Assembly: GCA_943842625.1 (NCBI GenBank)
Contig: CALTCK010000006.1
Coordinates: forward strand, 62,001-126,000
Direction of reading: 5' to 3'
Length of the DNA: 64,000 nucleotides
Source of the DNA: an uncultured Flavobacteriaceae bacterium
GTDB lineage: Bacteria; Bacteroidota; Bacteroidia; Flavobacteriales; Flavobacteriaceae
Part shown: positions 17,239 to 26,393 of the stretch, in pieces
Position numbering within the stretch: the first letter of the stretch is position 1
How the letters are laid out: each line of letters starts with the position of its first letter
Notes under the pieces: model-generated
Databases searched by the model: none
What the model saw: the letters and a program-made list of their open reading frames with translations, nothing else
Told to the model about the DNA's origin: nothing
Made by a program: the position numbers and the translations under genes

Positions 17239-17640
17239 CTACTCTTTCTTGAAATCTACAGATAAGGAATTAACGCAATAGCGTTGACCCGTTTCAGTCG
17301 GGCCATCGTTAAAAACATGTCCTAGATGACCACCACAATTATTACAAACGATTTCTGTTCGGATCATTCCATGACTTTTGTCCAATATGTTTTTGACGCT
17401 TCCTTTAATTGCGTCATCGAAAGAGGGCCAGCCACAACCACTGTCAAACTTTTGACCACTTTTAAAAAGAGGATTTTCACATGCTTTACATAGATAGGAG
17501 CCATTTTCAAAATGAAGATTATACTTGCCCGAGAAGGGAGGTTCTGTACCTTTTTCTCTAAGAATACGATAGGACTCCTCAGATAGATTTTCTTTCCAGT
17601 ATTTATCTGACGCTTGTTCTGGGAATATATTACTTTTCAT
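17239..17640 (-). CDS. msrB: Peptide-methionine (R)-S-oxide reductase, cytoplasmic
   Basis: Encodes 133 residues. It reduces the R-epimer of methionine sulfoxide in proteins. Two zinc CxxC pairs are visible (CKACENPLF and CNNCGGHLGHVF). The catalytic Cys is in RYCVNSLSVDF and the usual resolving Cys in DSGCGWPSF, so the standard disulfide cycle is intact. There is no signal peptide. The start overlaps the end of the upstream msrB by 11 bases, so the pair is translated from one mRNA and arose by tandem duplication or fusion of compartments. Confidence 0.92.
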   Translation of the reverse strand: MKSNIFPEQASDKYWKENLSEESYRILREKGTEPPFSGKYNLHFENGSYLCKACENPLFKSGQKFDSGCGWPSFDDAIKGSVKNILDKSHGMIRTEIVCNNCGGHLGHVFNDGPTETGQRYCVNSLSVDFKKE

Positions 17641-18121
17641 CCGATGTTTTTGTAGGTGTAAATTTTAAGGAGATTCCGTTTATACAATGCCTTTTTCCAG
17701 TTGTTTTAGCAGGCCCATCGTTAAAAACATGTCCTAAATGTCCACCGCAATTTGCACAATGTTCTTCGACTCTTGTGTATCCCAGATCATTATCTGTAGA
17801 ATAAGCTACATTTCCTTTAATTTCACGATCAAAACTTGGCCAACCTGATCCGCTATCATATTGATAATCGCTTTTAAAAAGGGCTGTACCGCATGCAGAA
17901 CAAGAATAAACTCCTTCTTGATCATTATAATTAAACTTACTTGAATATCGGGGTTCCGTACCTTTTTTACGTAAAACATAAAACTCATCTTTACTTAGCG
18001 AGTTTTTCCATTCGGCTTCCGATTTAGTTATTTTAAAAGTCTTCTTTTCTTTTTTAGATTGTGCTTTACTTTGGCAACTTACTACTAAAATAGCCACTAA
18101 TAGAATAATTATTTTTTTCAT
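17630..18121 (-). CDS. msrB: Peptide-methionine (R)-S-oxide reductase, lipoprotein form
   Basis: Encodes 163 residues. The N-terminus MKKIIILLVAILVVSCQSKAQ is a lipoprotein signal (Cys 16), followed by a charged linker and a full MsrB domain. Zinc pairs are CSACGTALF and CANCGGHLGHVF, and the catalytic Cys is in RHCINGISLKF. The position of the usual resolving Cys is Ser here (DSGSGWPSF), unlike the downstream copy, so it probably needs direct reduction or another Cys. It likely repairs oxidised envelope proteins in the periplasm. Confidence 0.9.
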   Translation of the reverse strand: MKKIIILLVAILVVSCQSKAQSKKEKKTFKITKSEAEWKNSLSKDEFYVLRKKGTEPRYSSKFNYNDQEGVYSCSACGTALFKSDYQYDSGSGWPSFDREIKGNVAYSTDNDLGYTRVEEHCANCGGHLGHVFNDGPAKTTGKRHCINGISLKFTPTKTSDEK

Positions 18122-18221
18122 TTTTTTGCTTTATGAACCTTAATTTTCTAGAATTAAAATTAGTGTATACCATTATAAAATTTTAGGTGACCTGAAACAT
18201 CTAAACTAAAATTTTTAAAGG

Positions 18222-18716
18222 TTAATTGTATAAAGAATAAATATCAGAATCCTCAATATTTAAATTATTCATTAATTCATTCATACTTAGATTACTATTG
18301 CCATACTCAGCTGGAAGAATAACAATTCTAAAAACTTGATTGTCTGTATAATTAGATTCTAGTGTGTTTAGGTTAAAATTAGCATCTAAAAAAATATTGA
18401 CATCTAAAAAAGTATGATCAAATGTGTAAAGTAAGGTTCCTTGATTTAAAAAATATGTTTGTGGAAGTTGACTCCAAACATCAATATCACCGTCTACGAC
18501 TTCTTCAAGCATATAAACCATAACAACATCCGATTCATAAACCACTATATCAGAGGGGAATGTAATAAGTCTAGCGTAACCATTGCCTTGATTAAAATTG
18601 ATGGTAGTTTCAAAAACCTTCCCTAGGTTATCGTATCCAGGAGGTCCTGCCGGGCCAGTACATGATGTGATGAAAATAGTTAAAAAAACTGCTAGAGGTG
18701 TAAATAATTTTTTCAT
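18222..18716 (-). CDS. Lipoprotein of unknown function with GPAGPPG motif
   Basis: Encodes 164 residues. The lipoprotein signal MKKLFTPLAVFLTIFITSC is followed directly by the short collagen-like turn TGPAGPPG, then a beta-rich domain (KVFETTINFNQGNGYARLIT onward) with no enzyme motif. Flavobacteriia carry many such proteins. It stands alone between msrB and the MFS gene. Function unknown. Confidence 0.78.
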   Translation of the reverse strand: MKKLFTPLAVFLTIFITSCTGPAGPPGYDNLGKVFETTINFNQGNGYARLITFPSDIVVYESDVVMVYMLEEVVDGDIDVWSQLPQTYFLNQGTLLYTFDHTFLDVNIFLDANFNLNTLESNYTDNQVFRIVILPAEYGNSNLSMNELMNNLNIEDSDIYSLYN

Positions 18717-18890
18717 GGTATAATTTTTTTTAATATAATCAAAATCTGTTCCAAATAGAAAACGAAAAATAAATTTAGTTAAATAAAAATATTTTTCATC
18801 CTTTTTTTCTAATAAATAAATATCAAATGATATTTAGATTGTGGATGATAATTAGAACTTAAATTTTAATAAAAAAAATAGTTTAAAACA

Positions 18891-18918
18891 TTAACAAAAG
18901 AATGTTTATTTTTGTTAA
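18891..18918. promoter_or_regulatory. Inverted repeat over the -7 box of the MFS gene
   Basis: TTAACAAAA (18891-18899) and TTTTGTTAA (18910-18918) are exact 9-base inverted arms, 10 bases apart. The right arm overlaps TATTTTTG at 18907-18914, an exact -7 box for the MFS gene starting at 18955. A protein bound here could block or position RNA polymerase. In sequence this AT-rich, part of the match may be chance. Confidence 0.4.
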
Positions 18919-18954
18919 AACCTACATTTCACAATGTAATCCCATTAAAATAAG

Positions 18955-20265
18955 ATGCAAACACTAAAAAAAGGTAGTAAAAAGTTATTAAATGCTTGGG
19001 CCTTCTATGATTGGGCAAACTCTGTTTATAGTTTAGTTATAGCTTCATCAGTATTTCCACTATATTATCAAGCTTTATTTAGCTCTGCTGGTATTGAATA
19101 CATAACTATTTTTGGAGGAACTATTAGAAGTACTCCGCTTATAACCTATACCACCGCAATTGCATTTATTTTTATTTCTTTACTAATTCCGATACTTTCC
19201 GGGATTGCCGATTTTGTCGGTAACAAGAAAGTGTTTATGAAATTTTTCTGTTATTTAGGTGCGTTTTCCTGCATGGGGCTTTACTTTTTTAATTTAGAAA
19301 ATATTTTAACAAGTTTATTATTTTATTTTTTAGCCCTAATAGGTTTTTGGTGTAGTTGGATTTTTTACAATTCATACCTGCCAGACGTAGCTTATCCAGA
19401 GCAACAAGATAAATTGAGTGCTAAAGGATTTTCATTAGGCTATATAGGAAGTGTACTATTGTTATTATTCAACCTAGCAATGATTATGTTTCCTGAAAAT
19501 TTTGGATTGGGAGATGATGGAGCGTCAAAAATGAAAGCAATGCAAATTTCATTTATATCTGTTGGTATCTGGTGGTTACTTTTTAGTCAGTATACATTTT
19601 ATTATTTGCCAAAAGGAAATATAACTAATAATAAAGTTACTTGGCACATACTTTTTGATGGTTACAGGGAATTAAAAAGTGTTTATCGTTCTCTTTCAGG
19701 AAATAGAGTACTAAAGAGATATTTATACGCATTTTTTGTTTACAGTATGGCGGTTCAAACCGTAATGCTTGTAGCTACTTATTTTGGAGAACAAGAAATT
19801 AATTGGGGTAACGATAATCAAAAAACTATAGGCTTAATATCTAGCATACTAATTATTCAATTGGTGGCTATAATAGGAGCACAATTAACCTCTAAAGCTT
19901 CAAGTAAATTTGGTAACTTACCTACTTTAATTGTAATAAATGGAATTTGGGCAGTAATTTGTGTAGCTGCTTTTTTTATGACGACACCATTACAATTTTA
20001 TATTACTGCTGGATTTGTAGGAATGGTAATGGGTGGTATTCAGGCATTGTCCAGATCGACCTATTCAAAATTTTTGCCCAACACTAAAGATACAGCCTCT
20101 TATTTTAGTTTTTATGATGTTTCTGAAAAAATAGGGATTGTCATTGGAATGTTAATTTATGGTTTTATTGATCAATTTACTGGAAGTATGCGAAATTCAA
20201 TTGTATTTTTGATGCTGTTTTTTATTACAGGAGCAATTTTATTGGCTAGAGTTCCAAATAAATAG
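18955..20265 (+). CDS. MFS transporter, UMF1/Atg22-like family
   Basis: Encodes 436 residues with about 12 hydrophobic segments. The opening KLLNAWAFYDWANSVYSLVI is the hallmark of the UMF1 (Atg22-like) branch of the major facilitator superfamily, as are IGFWCSWIFYNSYLPDVAYP and GGIQALSRSTYSKFLPNTKD. In yeast Atg22 exports amino acids from the vacuole; the bacterial substrate is not known. It is an inner-membrane protein in a single gene with its own -7 box. Confidence 0.85.
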   Translation: MQTLKKGSKKLLNAWAFYDWANSVYSLVIASSVFPLYYQALFSSAGIEYITIFGGTIRSTPLITYTTAIAFIFISLLIPILSGIADFVGNKKVFMKFFCYLGAFSCMGLYFFNLENILTSLLFYFLALIGFWCSWIFYNSYLPDVAYPEQQDKLSAKGFSLGYIGSVLLLLFNLAMIMFPENFGLGDDGASKMKAMQISFISVGIWWLLFSQYTFYYLPKGNITNNKVTWHILFDGYRELKSVYRSLSGNRVLKRYLYAFFVYSMAVQTVMLVATYFGEQEINWGNDNQKTIGLISSILIIQLVAIIGAQLTSKASSKFGNLPTLIVINGIWAVICVAAFFMTTPLQFYITAGFVGMVMGGIQALSRSTYSKFLPNTKDTASYFSFYDVSEKIGIVIGMLIYGFIDQFTGSMRNSIVFLMLFFITGAILLARVPNK

Positions 20266-20323
20266 TACATTCTTCACAATTTTTATTTAAGTTTGTTGTT
20301 AGTACAAAAACAAATTGCTAAGA

Positions 20324-21721
20324 ATGAAAATCTTAAAATACGCGAATAGGACAATTTCTCTTTTATTAATCTTTATTCATTTCTCATGTGTAAATGAGCC
20401 GTTAGAGGGTGATTTTCCTCAAGATGATGGAGTTCTAAATATCGAAGAAGGAGAGTTCAGAGCGACTGTAGGCATTGGTGATTTTTCCACAGGTTTAGCT
20501 GCAGGTGTTCTTAGTAATACTGATTTACTCACGATAACTGGAACTGTTCTCGATACAGGTGAAAGTATCGTTTTAACAATAGAAAATCCTGGTTTAGGAA
20601 CTTTTAATATCACAGCTGGCTTAGGAACTCAAAATAGCGGTGTTTACTTACAAACAATTTCAGAAAATCCTTTCGTTTCAGATGGAACTTTTGGAGTTTT
20701 TGGGCAATTAAATATTACAGAATTTGACACTCAAAACGCTAAAGTTTCCGGAACGTTTAATTTTACGGGAGTTCGAGTTGTTCTAGATGTTGACGGCAAT
20801 CCAGTTTTGGACAGTAATGGTCAGCCTACTCTTGAGACTAAGGAAATAACGAATGGTATTTTTAACAAAATACCATACACTACCGAAGACCAAGGTGGTG
20901 GGGGTACCCCAATCACTGATGAATTTTTTGCCAAAGTCGATGGTGTTAATTTTGATACTGAATCAGTAACCACATCTCTAAACACAGTGGCAGGTGTATC
21001 TGTAGTAAAAATAGTAGCCGTTAACGAACTTGGAGAGATTATTAGAATTGATATACCAGAAGATCTTGGAATTGGAACCTTTGCCATGGAATCACTTTCA
21101 GATGGAACGAAATTGATTGGTTTGTTTAATCCAGCAACTGTTGGAGAAAATTTAACTTCTAACCCCGGAACCATAAATATTACACGATTCAATGTTTTTA
21201 CAGGAATTATTGAAGCTACTTTCGAGTTCACTGCGACAGACCCACTAGGTCAAGATCCGAGTATTGCAGAAATTACAGAAGGTTCTTTTAAAGTAGACTA
21301 TATATCTTCTCCTGGAGATACAGTTACAAGTTTTACAGCATTTATTGATGGCGAATTTTTTGGTCCTGACTCTATCTTTGTGGGAGAGACTATTTTCAAC
21401 GGACTATCTCGTTTCAATATAACAGCGATTATATCTGACACAGGCCAAAAAATGGGCTTGTTTTTTCCAATTGATATTGAAATTGGAACCTATGAAATGA
21501 CCACTAACCTAATAGATGGTTCTGAAAAATTCTGTCAATATACACCTGAGATCGGTGAAACGATAACTTATATTTCAAATCCTGGGACCTTGACTATTTC
21601 GGATTATGATCAAGACGCAGGTTTTGTAGAAGGAACCTTCACTTATACTGCCCTTGATTTAACTGCTCAAGATCCAGAGGTATATCAAATTACCGAGGGA
21701 GAATTTACTATCGAGTTTTAA
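20324..21721 (+). CDS. Lipoprotein with repeated DUF6252-like domains
   Basis: Encodes about 465 residues. I use the ATG at 20324, giving MKILKYANRTISLLLIFIHFSC with the lipid Cys; the upstream TTG adds three residues. The mature protein has three successive modules of about 130 residues. Each ends with a similar strand pair: LNITEFDTQNAKVSGTFNFT, then INITRFNVFTGIIEATFEFT, then LTISDYDQDAGFVEGTFTYT. Two of them are followed by an ITEGxF strand. This resembles DUF6252 domains of Bacteroidota lipoproteins as I recall them. There are no catalytic motifs; it is probably outer-membrane associated. A terminator follows. Confidence 0.78.
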   Translation: MKILKYANRTISLLLIFIHFSCVNEPLEGDFPQDDGVLNIEEGEFRATVGIGDFSTGLAAGVLSNTDLLTITGTVLDTGESIVLTIENPGLGTFNITAGLGTQNSGVYLQTISENPFVSDGTFGVFGQLNITEFDTQNAKVSGTFNFTGVRVVLDVDGNPVLDSNGQPTLETKEITNGIFNKIPYTTEDQGGGGTPITDEFFAKVDGVNFDTESVTTSLNTVAGVSVVKIVAVNELGEIIRIDIPEDLGIGTFAMESLSDGTKLIGLFNPATVGENLTSNPGTINITRFNVFTGIIEATFEFTATDPLGQDPSIAEITEGSFKVDYISSPGDTVTSFTAFIDGEFFGPDSIFVGETIFNGLSRFNITAIISDTGQKMGLFFPIDIEIGTYEMTTNLIDGSEKFCQYTPEIGETITYISNPGTLTISDYDQDAGFVEGTFTYTALDLTAQDPEVYQITEGEFTIEF

Positions 21722-21744
21722 AATATATTATTAATCAAATTATA

Positions 21745-21777
21745 AAACCTCTTTTATTTTTTAAGAGGTTTTTTTTA
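21745..21777 (+). terminator. Rho-independent terminator after the repeat lipoprotein
   Basis: AAACCTCTT (21745-21753) and AAGAGGTTT (21763-21771) form a 9-bp stem continued by a T-tract. Confidence 0.85.
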
Positions 21778-22006
21778 TGTTTTTTTGATTTTAAAATTTT
21801 AATGCCATTTTTATTTATTACACTAAACCAAAAAATGTTTGGCATTAAATATAATGGCACAACAATTGAATATTAAAATATAGAATATATCTAATTACTA
21901 GGTTGATGGCTTAATTTTAGATGTTTAACTAATAAATAAAAATAATAAAGTATAATATCACTAATTACTACGGTAAGGTTTGTGACATTATGTCCTAAAC
22001 AATTAT

Positions 22007-24460
22007 ATGGCTAGATCAAAAGTAACATCTCTCGACAGTTTGTCATTTCAAGATATAAATGAAGATGCAGAATTAATACCCTTAATGACTCCTGAAGATG
22101 AAGAGGCAATGAATAAAGAAGAATTACCTGAAATTCTACCAATATTACCTTTAAGGAACACAGTTTTGTTTCCTGGGGTTGTAATTCCTATTACAGCTGG
22201 AAGAGATAAATCAATTAAATTAATAAATGAAACTAACAAAGGAAATAAAATAATTGGGGTAGTTTCTCAAATTGATGAGAATATTGAGGACCCTGAATTA
22301 AAAGATATTAATAAAGTTGGAACTGTTGCTAAAATTTTAAGAGTATTAAAAATGCCTGATGGCAACACTACAATAATTTTACAGGGTCAGAAAAGATTTG
22401 AAGTGAATGAAATAATTACTTCAATCCCATACATGACAGCAACCATTAAAGAGGTTCCAGAGGCAAAACCGGCTACTGAAAATGAAGAATTCAAAGCAAT
22501 AATAGATTCGATAAAGGAAAAGTCACTTCAGATTATTAAAAATAGTCCTAATATTCCCTCAGAAGCTGCATTTGCTATTAAAAATATTGAAAGTTCTTCA
22601 TTTCTAATAAATTTTGTTTCATCCAATCTCAATGTTACTGTTAGTGACAAACAAAAATTATTAGAGATTAGTGATCTGAAAGATCGTGCATTGGAAACAT
22701 TGCGCTTCATGGAAATCGAATTAAAAAAATTATCACTCCGAATCGATATTCAGTCGAAAGTAGAAAGTGATATTAGCCAACAACAAAGAGAGTATTTTCT
22801 TCACCAACAAATGAAAACAATTCAAGAAGAATTGGGAGGTAACACTTCGGAGGAAGAAATAGAAGAAATGCGACTCAGATCTAAAAAGAAAATATGGAAT
22901 CAGGAGGTGTCTAAACATTTTGATAAGGAATTGGCAAAGTTACAAAGAATGAATCCTCAAGTAGCTGAATACGGTATACAGCGCAACTATTTAGAATTGT
23001 ATTTAGATCTTCCTTGGGAGGAGTATAGTGTCGATAAATTTGATTTAAAAAGAGCTCGTAAAATATTAGACAGAGATCATTTTGGTCTAGATGATGTTAA
23101 AAAGCGAATTATTGAGTACTTGGCAGTATTAAAACTTCGTAACGATATGAAATCCCCCATACTTTGTTTATATGGACCTCCTGGAGTTGGTAAAACTTCA
23201 CTTGGGAAATCGATTGCGGAAGCTTTAGGTAGAAAATATGTGAGAATGTCTTTAGGTGGTTTGAGAGACGAATCTGAGATAAGAGGACATCGTAAAACCT
23301 ATATTGGAGCGATGCCGGGTAGGATTTTAAAAAATGTAAAAAAAGCAGCTACTGGAAACCCAGTTTTTGTTTTGGACGAAATAGATAAACTTTCTATGGG
23401 AAGCCAAGGAGATCCGTCCTCTGCCATGTTAGAGGTTCTTGATCCTGAACAAAATAATTCTTTTTATGATAATTTCTTAGAGGTTGGCTATGATTTGTCT
23501 AAAGTTATGTTTGTCGCAACTTCAAATAGCTTAGGGACTATTCAGCCTGCTCTGCGTGATCGTATGGAGATTATCAATGTTTCGGGATACACAACTGAAG
23601 AAAAAGTAGAAATTGCAAAAAGACACTTATTGCCAAAGCAGTTGTTAGATCATGGTCTAACAAACAACGATTTAAAACTTGGAAAACCACAATTAGAAAA
23701 AATTATAGAGGGATATACCAGAGAGAGTGGTGTTAGAGGATTGGAAAAACAAATTGCAAAAATGGTTCGATTTGCAGCTATGAAAATTGCAATGGAAGAA
23801 AAGTATATCGTAAAAATATCAAATGAACAAATCATTGAAATATTGGGTGCCCCAAAACTTGAAAGAGATAAGTATGAAAATAACGATATAGCTGGTGTAG
23901 TCACGGGTCTTGCATGGACCCGAGTGGGAGGTGATATTTTATTTATTGAATCGATTATTTCTAAAGGTAAAGGACTGCTTACTTTAACCGGAAATTTAGG
24001 GAAAGTAATGAAGGAATCCGCAACAATTGCAATGGAATATATCAAGGCAAATGCTGACTTATTAGGGCTCTCAGCTGATGTATTTAAAAAATATAATGTT
24101 CACATACACGTTCCTGAAGGAGCTACACCAAAAGATGGTCCAAGTGCTGGTGTTACGATGCTAACCTCACTAGTTTCTTTATATACACAAAGAAAAGTTA
24201 AGCGTAGTATCGCGATGACAGGAGAAATAACTTTGAGAGGAAAAGTTCTCCCTGTCGGGGGTATAAAGGAAAAGATATTAGCGGCTAAAAGAGCTTATAT
24301 TAAAGAAATTTTACTTTGCGAAGAAAACAAAAGAGATATTGAAGAAATTAAACCTGAATACATCAAAGGATTAAAATTTCATTATGTTAAAGATATGAGC
24401 CAAGTAATTGATATAGCATTAACAAAACAAAAAGTGAAAAATGCTAAAATAATTTCTTAA
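22007..24460 (+). CDS. lon: ATP-dependent protease Lon
   Basis: Encodes 817 residues. The N-terminal substrate-binding LON domain ([19 protein letters not shown]) is followed by a coiled-coil region and an AAA+ module with Walker [10 protein letters not shown] and Walker B VFVLDEID. The C-terminal protease domain has the Ser-Lys dyad in [11 protein letters not shown] and [15 protein letters not shown]. Lon degrades misfolded and regulatory proteins in the cytoplasm. Length fits Bacteroidota Lon with its short acidic N-terminal extension ([15 protein letters not shown]). It is monocistronic, with a 285-base upstream gap. Confidence 0.96.
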   Translation: MARSKVTSLDSLSFQDINEDAELIPLMTPEDEEAMNKEELPEILPILPLRNTVLFPGVVIPITAGRDKSIKLINETNKGNKIIGVVSQIDENIEDPELKDINKVGTVAKILRVLKMPDGNTTIILQGQKRFEVNEIITSIPYMTATIKEVPEAKPATENEEFKAIIDSIKEKSLQIIKNSPNIPSEAAFAIKNIESSSFLINFVSSNLNVTVSDKQKLLEISDLKDRALETLRFMEIELKKLSLRIDIQSKVESDISQQQREYFLHQQMKTIQEELGGNTSEEEIEEMRLRSKKKIWNQEVSKHFDKELAKLQRMNPQVAEYGIQRNYLELYLDLPWEEYSVDKFDLKRARKILDRDHFGLDDVKKRIIEYLAVLKLRNDMKSPILCLYGPPGVGKTSLGKSIAEALGRKYVRMSLGGLRDESEIRGHRKTYIGAMPGRILKNVKKAATGNPVFVLDEIDKLSMGSQGDPSSAMLEVLDPEQNNSFYDNFLEVGYDLSKVMFVATSNSLGTIQPALRDRMEIINVSGYTTEEKVEIAKRHLLPKQLLDHGLTNNDLKLGKPQLEKIIEGYTRESGVRGLEKQIAKMVRFAAMKIAMEEKYIVKISNEQIIEILGAPKLERDKYENNDIAGVVTGLAWTRVGGDILFIESIISKGKGLLTLTGNLGKVMKESATIAMEYIKANADLLGLSADVFKKYNVHIHVPEGATPKDGPSAGVTMLTSLVSLYTQRKVKRSIAMTGEITLRGKVLPVGGIKEKILAAKRAYIKEILLCEENKRDIEEIKPEYIKGLKFHYVKDMSQVIDIALTKQKVKNAKIIS

Positions 24461-24593
24461 ATTTTAATTGAAACTAAAGAAAAGCATATCATTATTATTT
24501 AAGGGATATCGTTTGAAATATATCATTTATTGATTATTTGAAATAAAACAAACTAGAATTCGTTAAATCTTCATATAAAGCAATTTTGCTTAA

Positions 24594-25613
24594 ATGAATA
24601 AAAATATTATTTTATTTTTTATAGTGCTTTCATCATATTTGACAAATGCTCAAATTGGTGGTAAGTATGCTTATCAATTTTTAAACCTCACGACATCACC
24701 TAGAATGGCAGCTTTGGGAGGAAAAAACATTACTAATTTTGACTACGATCCCACACAAGCTCTTGTAAATCCGGCTGCAATTAATCCTTCAATGGATAAT
24801 CATTTATCGGTTAATTACGTCAATTACATAGGCGATATCAATTATGGCTCTGCTGCATATGCATATTTATGGGATAGAAGGACACAAGTACTTCATGCTG
24901 GTGTATCCTATGTGAATTACGGAAGTTTTGATGGCTATGATGAACAAGGAAATACTACCAATAGCTTTTCTGGTTCTGACATAGCTTTATCTTTAGGACA
25001 TTCAAGAAATATTGCTTTTACTGATTTTTATATTGGTGCAAATTTAAAATTCATATCGTCAACTTTAGAACAGTATTCTTCTTTTGGTGTAGCTTTAGAT
25101 ATAGGTGTTATTTACGTTTATAAAGATTGGGATTTGAATATTTCAGGAGTTGTTAGAAATATAGGAACCCAAATAAAACCATACGATGCAGTAAATGAAC
25201 CTTTACCCCTAGAGGTTATATTTGGAATATCTCAAACTTTATTGAATGTTCCAATAAGATGGCACCTTACTTTCGAGAACATGCAGATTTGGAATATTGC
25301 TTTTGAAAATCCAAATAGAGATGAAACCGATTTAGAGGGCAATACAACTACTGAAAAAATAAATTTTATTGATAATATTTTTAGACATACTATTGTTGGT
25401 ATAGAATTATTCCCAGATAAAGGATTTAACTTGAGATTGGGATATAATTTTAGAAGAGGTGAGGAGTTAAGAATTATAGAAAAGAGAGCTTTTGCAGGTA
25501 TAAGTGCTGGATTTTCAGTAAAGTTTAACAAACTAAGGTTAAGTTATTCCTATGCTAAGTATAGCTCGGCAGCAGCCTCAAGTTATTTTGGACTCATGTT
25601 AAACCTTCAATAA
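24594..25613 (+). CDS. porQ: Type IX secretion system protein PorQ
   Basis: Encodes 339 residues. After a signal peptide ending TNAQ comes the conserved opening GGKYAYQFLNLTTSPRMAAL, then a FadL/PorV-like beta-barrel rich in alternating strands, ending SSYFGLMLNL. PorQ is an outer-membrane component of the T9SS associated with PorZ. The next gene is cmk, the frequent porQ-cmk pairing in Bacteroidota. The GH16 enzyme in this window carries a T9SS sorting tail and would be a client of this system. Confidence 0.88.
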   Translation: MNKNIILFFIVLSSYLTNAQIGGKYAYQFLNLTTSPRMAALGGKNITNFDYDPTQALVNPAAINPSMDNHLSVNYVNYIGDINYGSAAYAYLWDRRTQVLHAGVSYVNYGSFDGYDEQGNTTNSFSGSDIALSLGHSRNIAFTDFYIGANLKFISSTLEQYSSFGVALDIGVIYVYKDWDLNISGVVRNIGTQIKPYDAVNEPLPLEVIFGISQTLLNVPIRWHLTFENMQIWNIAFENPNRDETDLEGNTTTEKINFIDNIFRHTIVGIELFPDKGFNLRLGYNFRRGEELRIIEKRAFAGISAGFSVKFNKLRLSYSYAKYSSAAASSYFGLMLNLQ

Positions 25614-25664
25614 TTCAATGCTTTATTTTTAATTGATTAACTTATACACTTTAAAAAATATATA

Positions 25665-26360
25665 TTGAATAAAATAATAATAGCAATAGACGGATATTCT
25701 TCCACCGGAAAAAGTACCGTAGCCAGACAATTAGCAGATTATTTAAATTATATTTATGTAGATTCTGGAGCTATGTATAGAGCTGTGGCTTTATTTGCTT
25801 TGCAAAACAACTATCTCTCTAAGAATCATTTCGATAAACAATCGCTTTTAATGTCATTACCTGCAATTAAAATTGAATTTAAAAAAGAGGCTAAAAATAA
25901 CCGTGCCGATATATTTTTAAACGATAAAAATGTAGAAAAAGAAATTAGAACGATGCACGTATCTGACTTTGTGAGTCCAATAGCTACTCTATCTGAAGTT
26001 AGAAAAAAGTTAGTATCTATTCAGCATAAAATGGGAATTGAAAAAGGGATTGTAATGGATGGTCGAGATATCGGTACAGTTGTTTTTCCTGATGCAGAAT
26101 TGAAAATATTTATGAATGCAAATACTCAAGTTAGAGCATTGCGTAGGTATAATGAATTAATTGAAAAAGGACAAAATGTGAGCTTTGACGAAATTCTTAA
26201 AAATGTTGAAAAAAGAGATTTATTGGATACGACAAGAATTGATTCACCCTTAGTTAAAGCAACAGATGCTATAGAAGTTGACAATTCAGAAACTAATAGG
26301 GAAGATCAATTTCATATTATATTACAGTTAGCAAAAGATAGAATTGCAAAAAGAATTTAA
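25665..26360 (+). CDS. cmk: Cytidylate kinase
   Basis: Encodes 231 residues. It phosphorylates CMP and dCMP. The start is a TTG (25665) giving NKIIIAIDGYSSTGKSTVAR, which carries the P-loop GYSSTGKST; no nearer ATG keeps the first strand. Other marks are YVDSGAMYRAVALFAL, the central NMP-binding insert and MDGRDIGTVVFPDAELKIF. Length is normal for the Bacteroidota enzyme. It lies 51 bases after porQ and is probably co-transcribed. Confidence 0.93.
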   Translation: MNKIIIAIDGYSSTGKSTVARQLADYLNYIYVDSGAMYRAVALFALQNNYLSKNHFDKQSLLMSLPAIKIEFKKEAKNNRADIFLNDKNVEKEIRTMHVSDFVSPIATLSEVRKKLVSIQHKMGIEKGIVMDGRDIGTVVFPDAELKIFMNANTQVRALRRYNELIEKGQNVSFDEILKNVEKRDLLDTTRIDSPLVKATDAIEVDNSETNREDQFHIILQLAKDRIAKRI

Positions 26361-26393
26361 ATTGTAAAAAAAACCTTTTCTTAATTACTTAAT

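Noticed and set aside
26361-26393. A terminator between cmk and pheT
   Set aside because: A- and T-runs are present but I could not find a stable stem.
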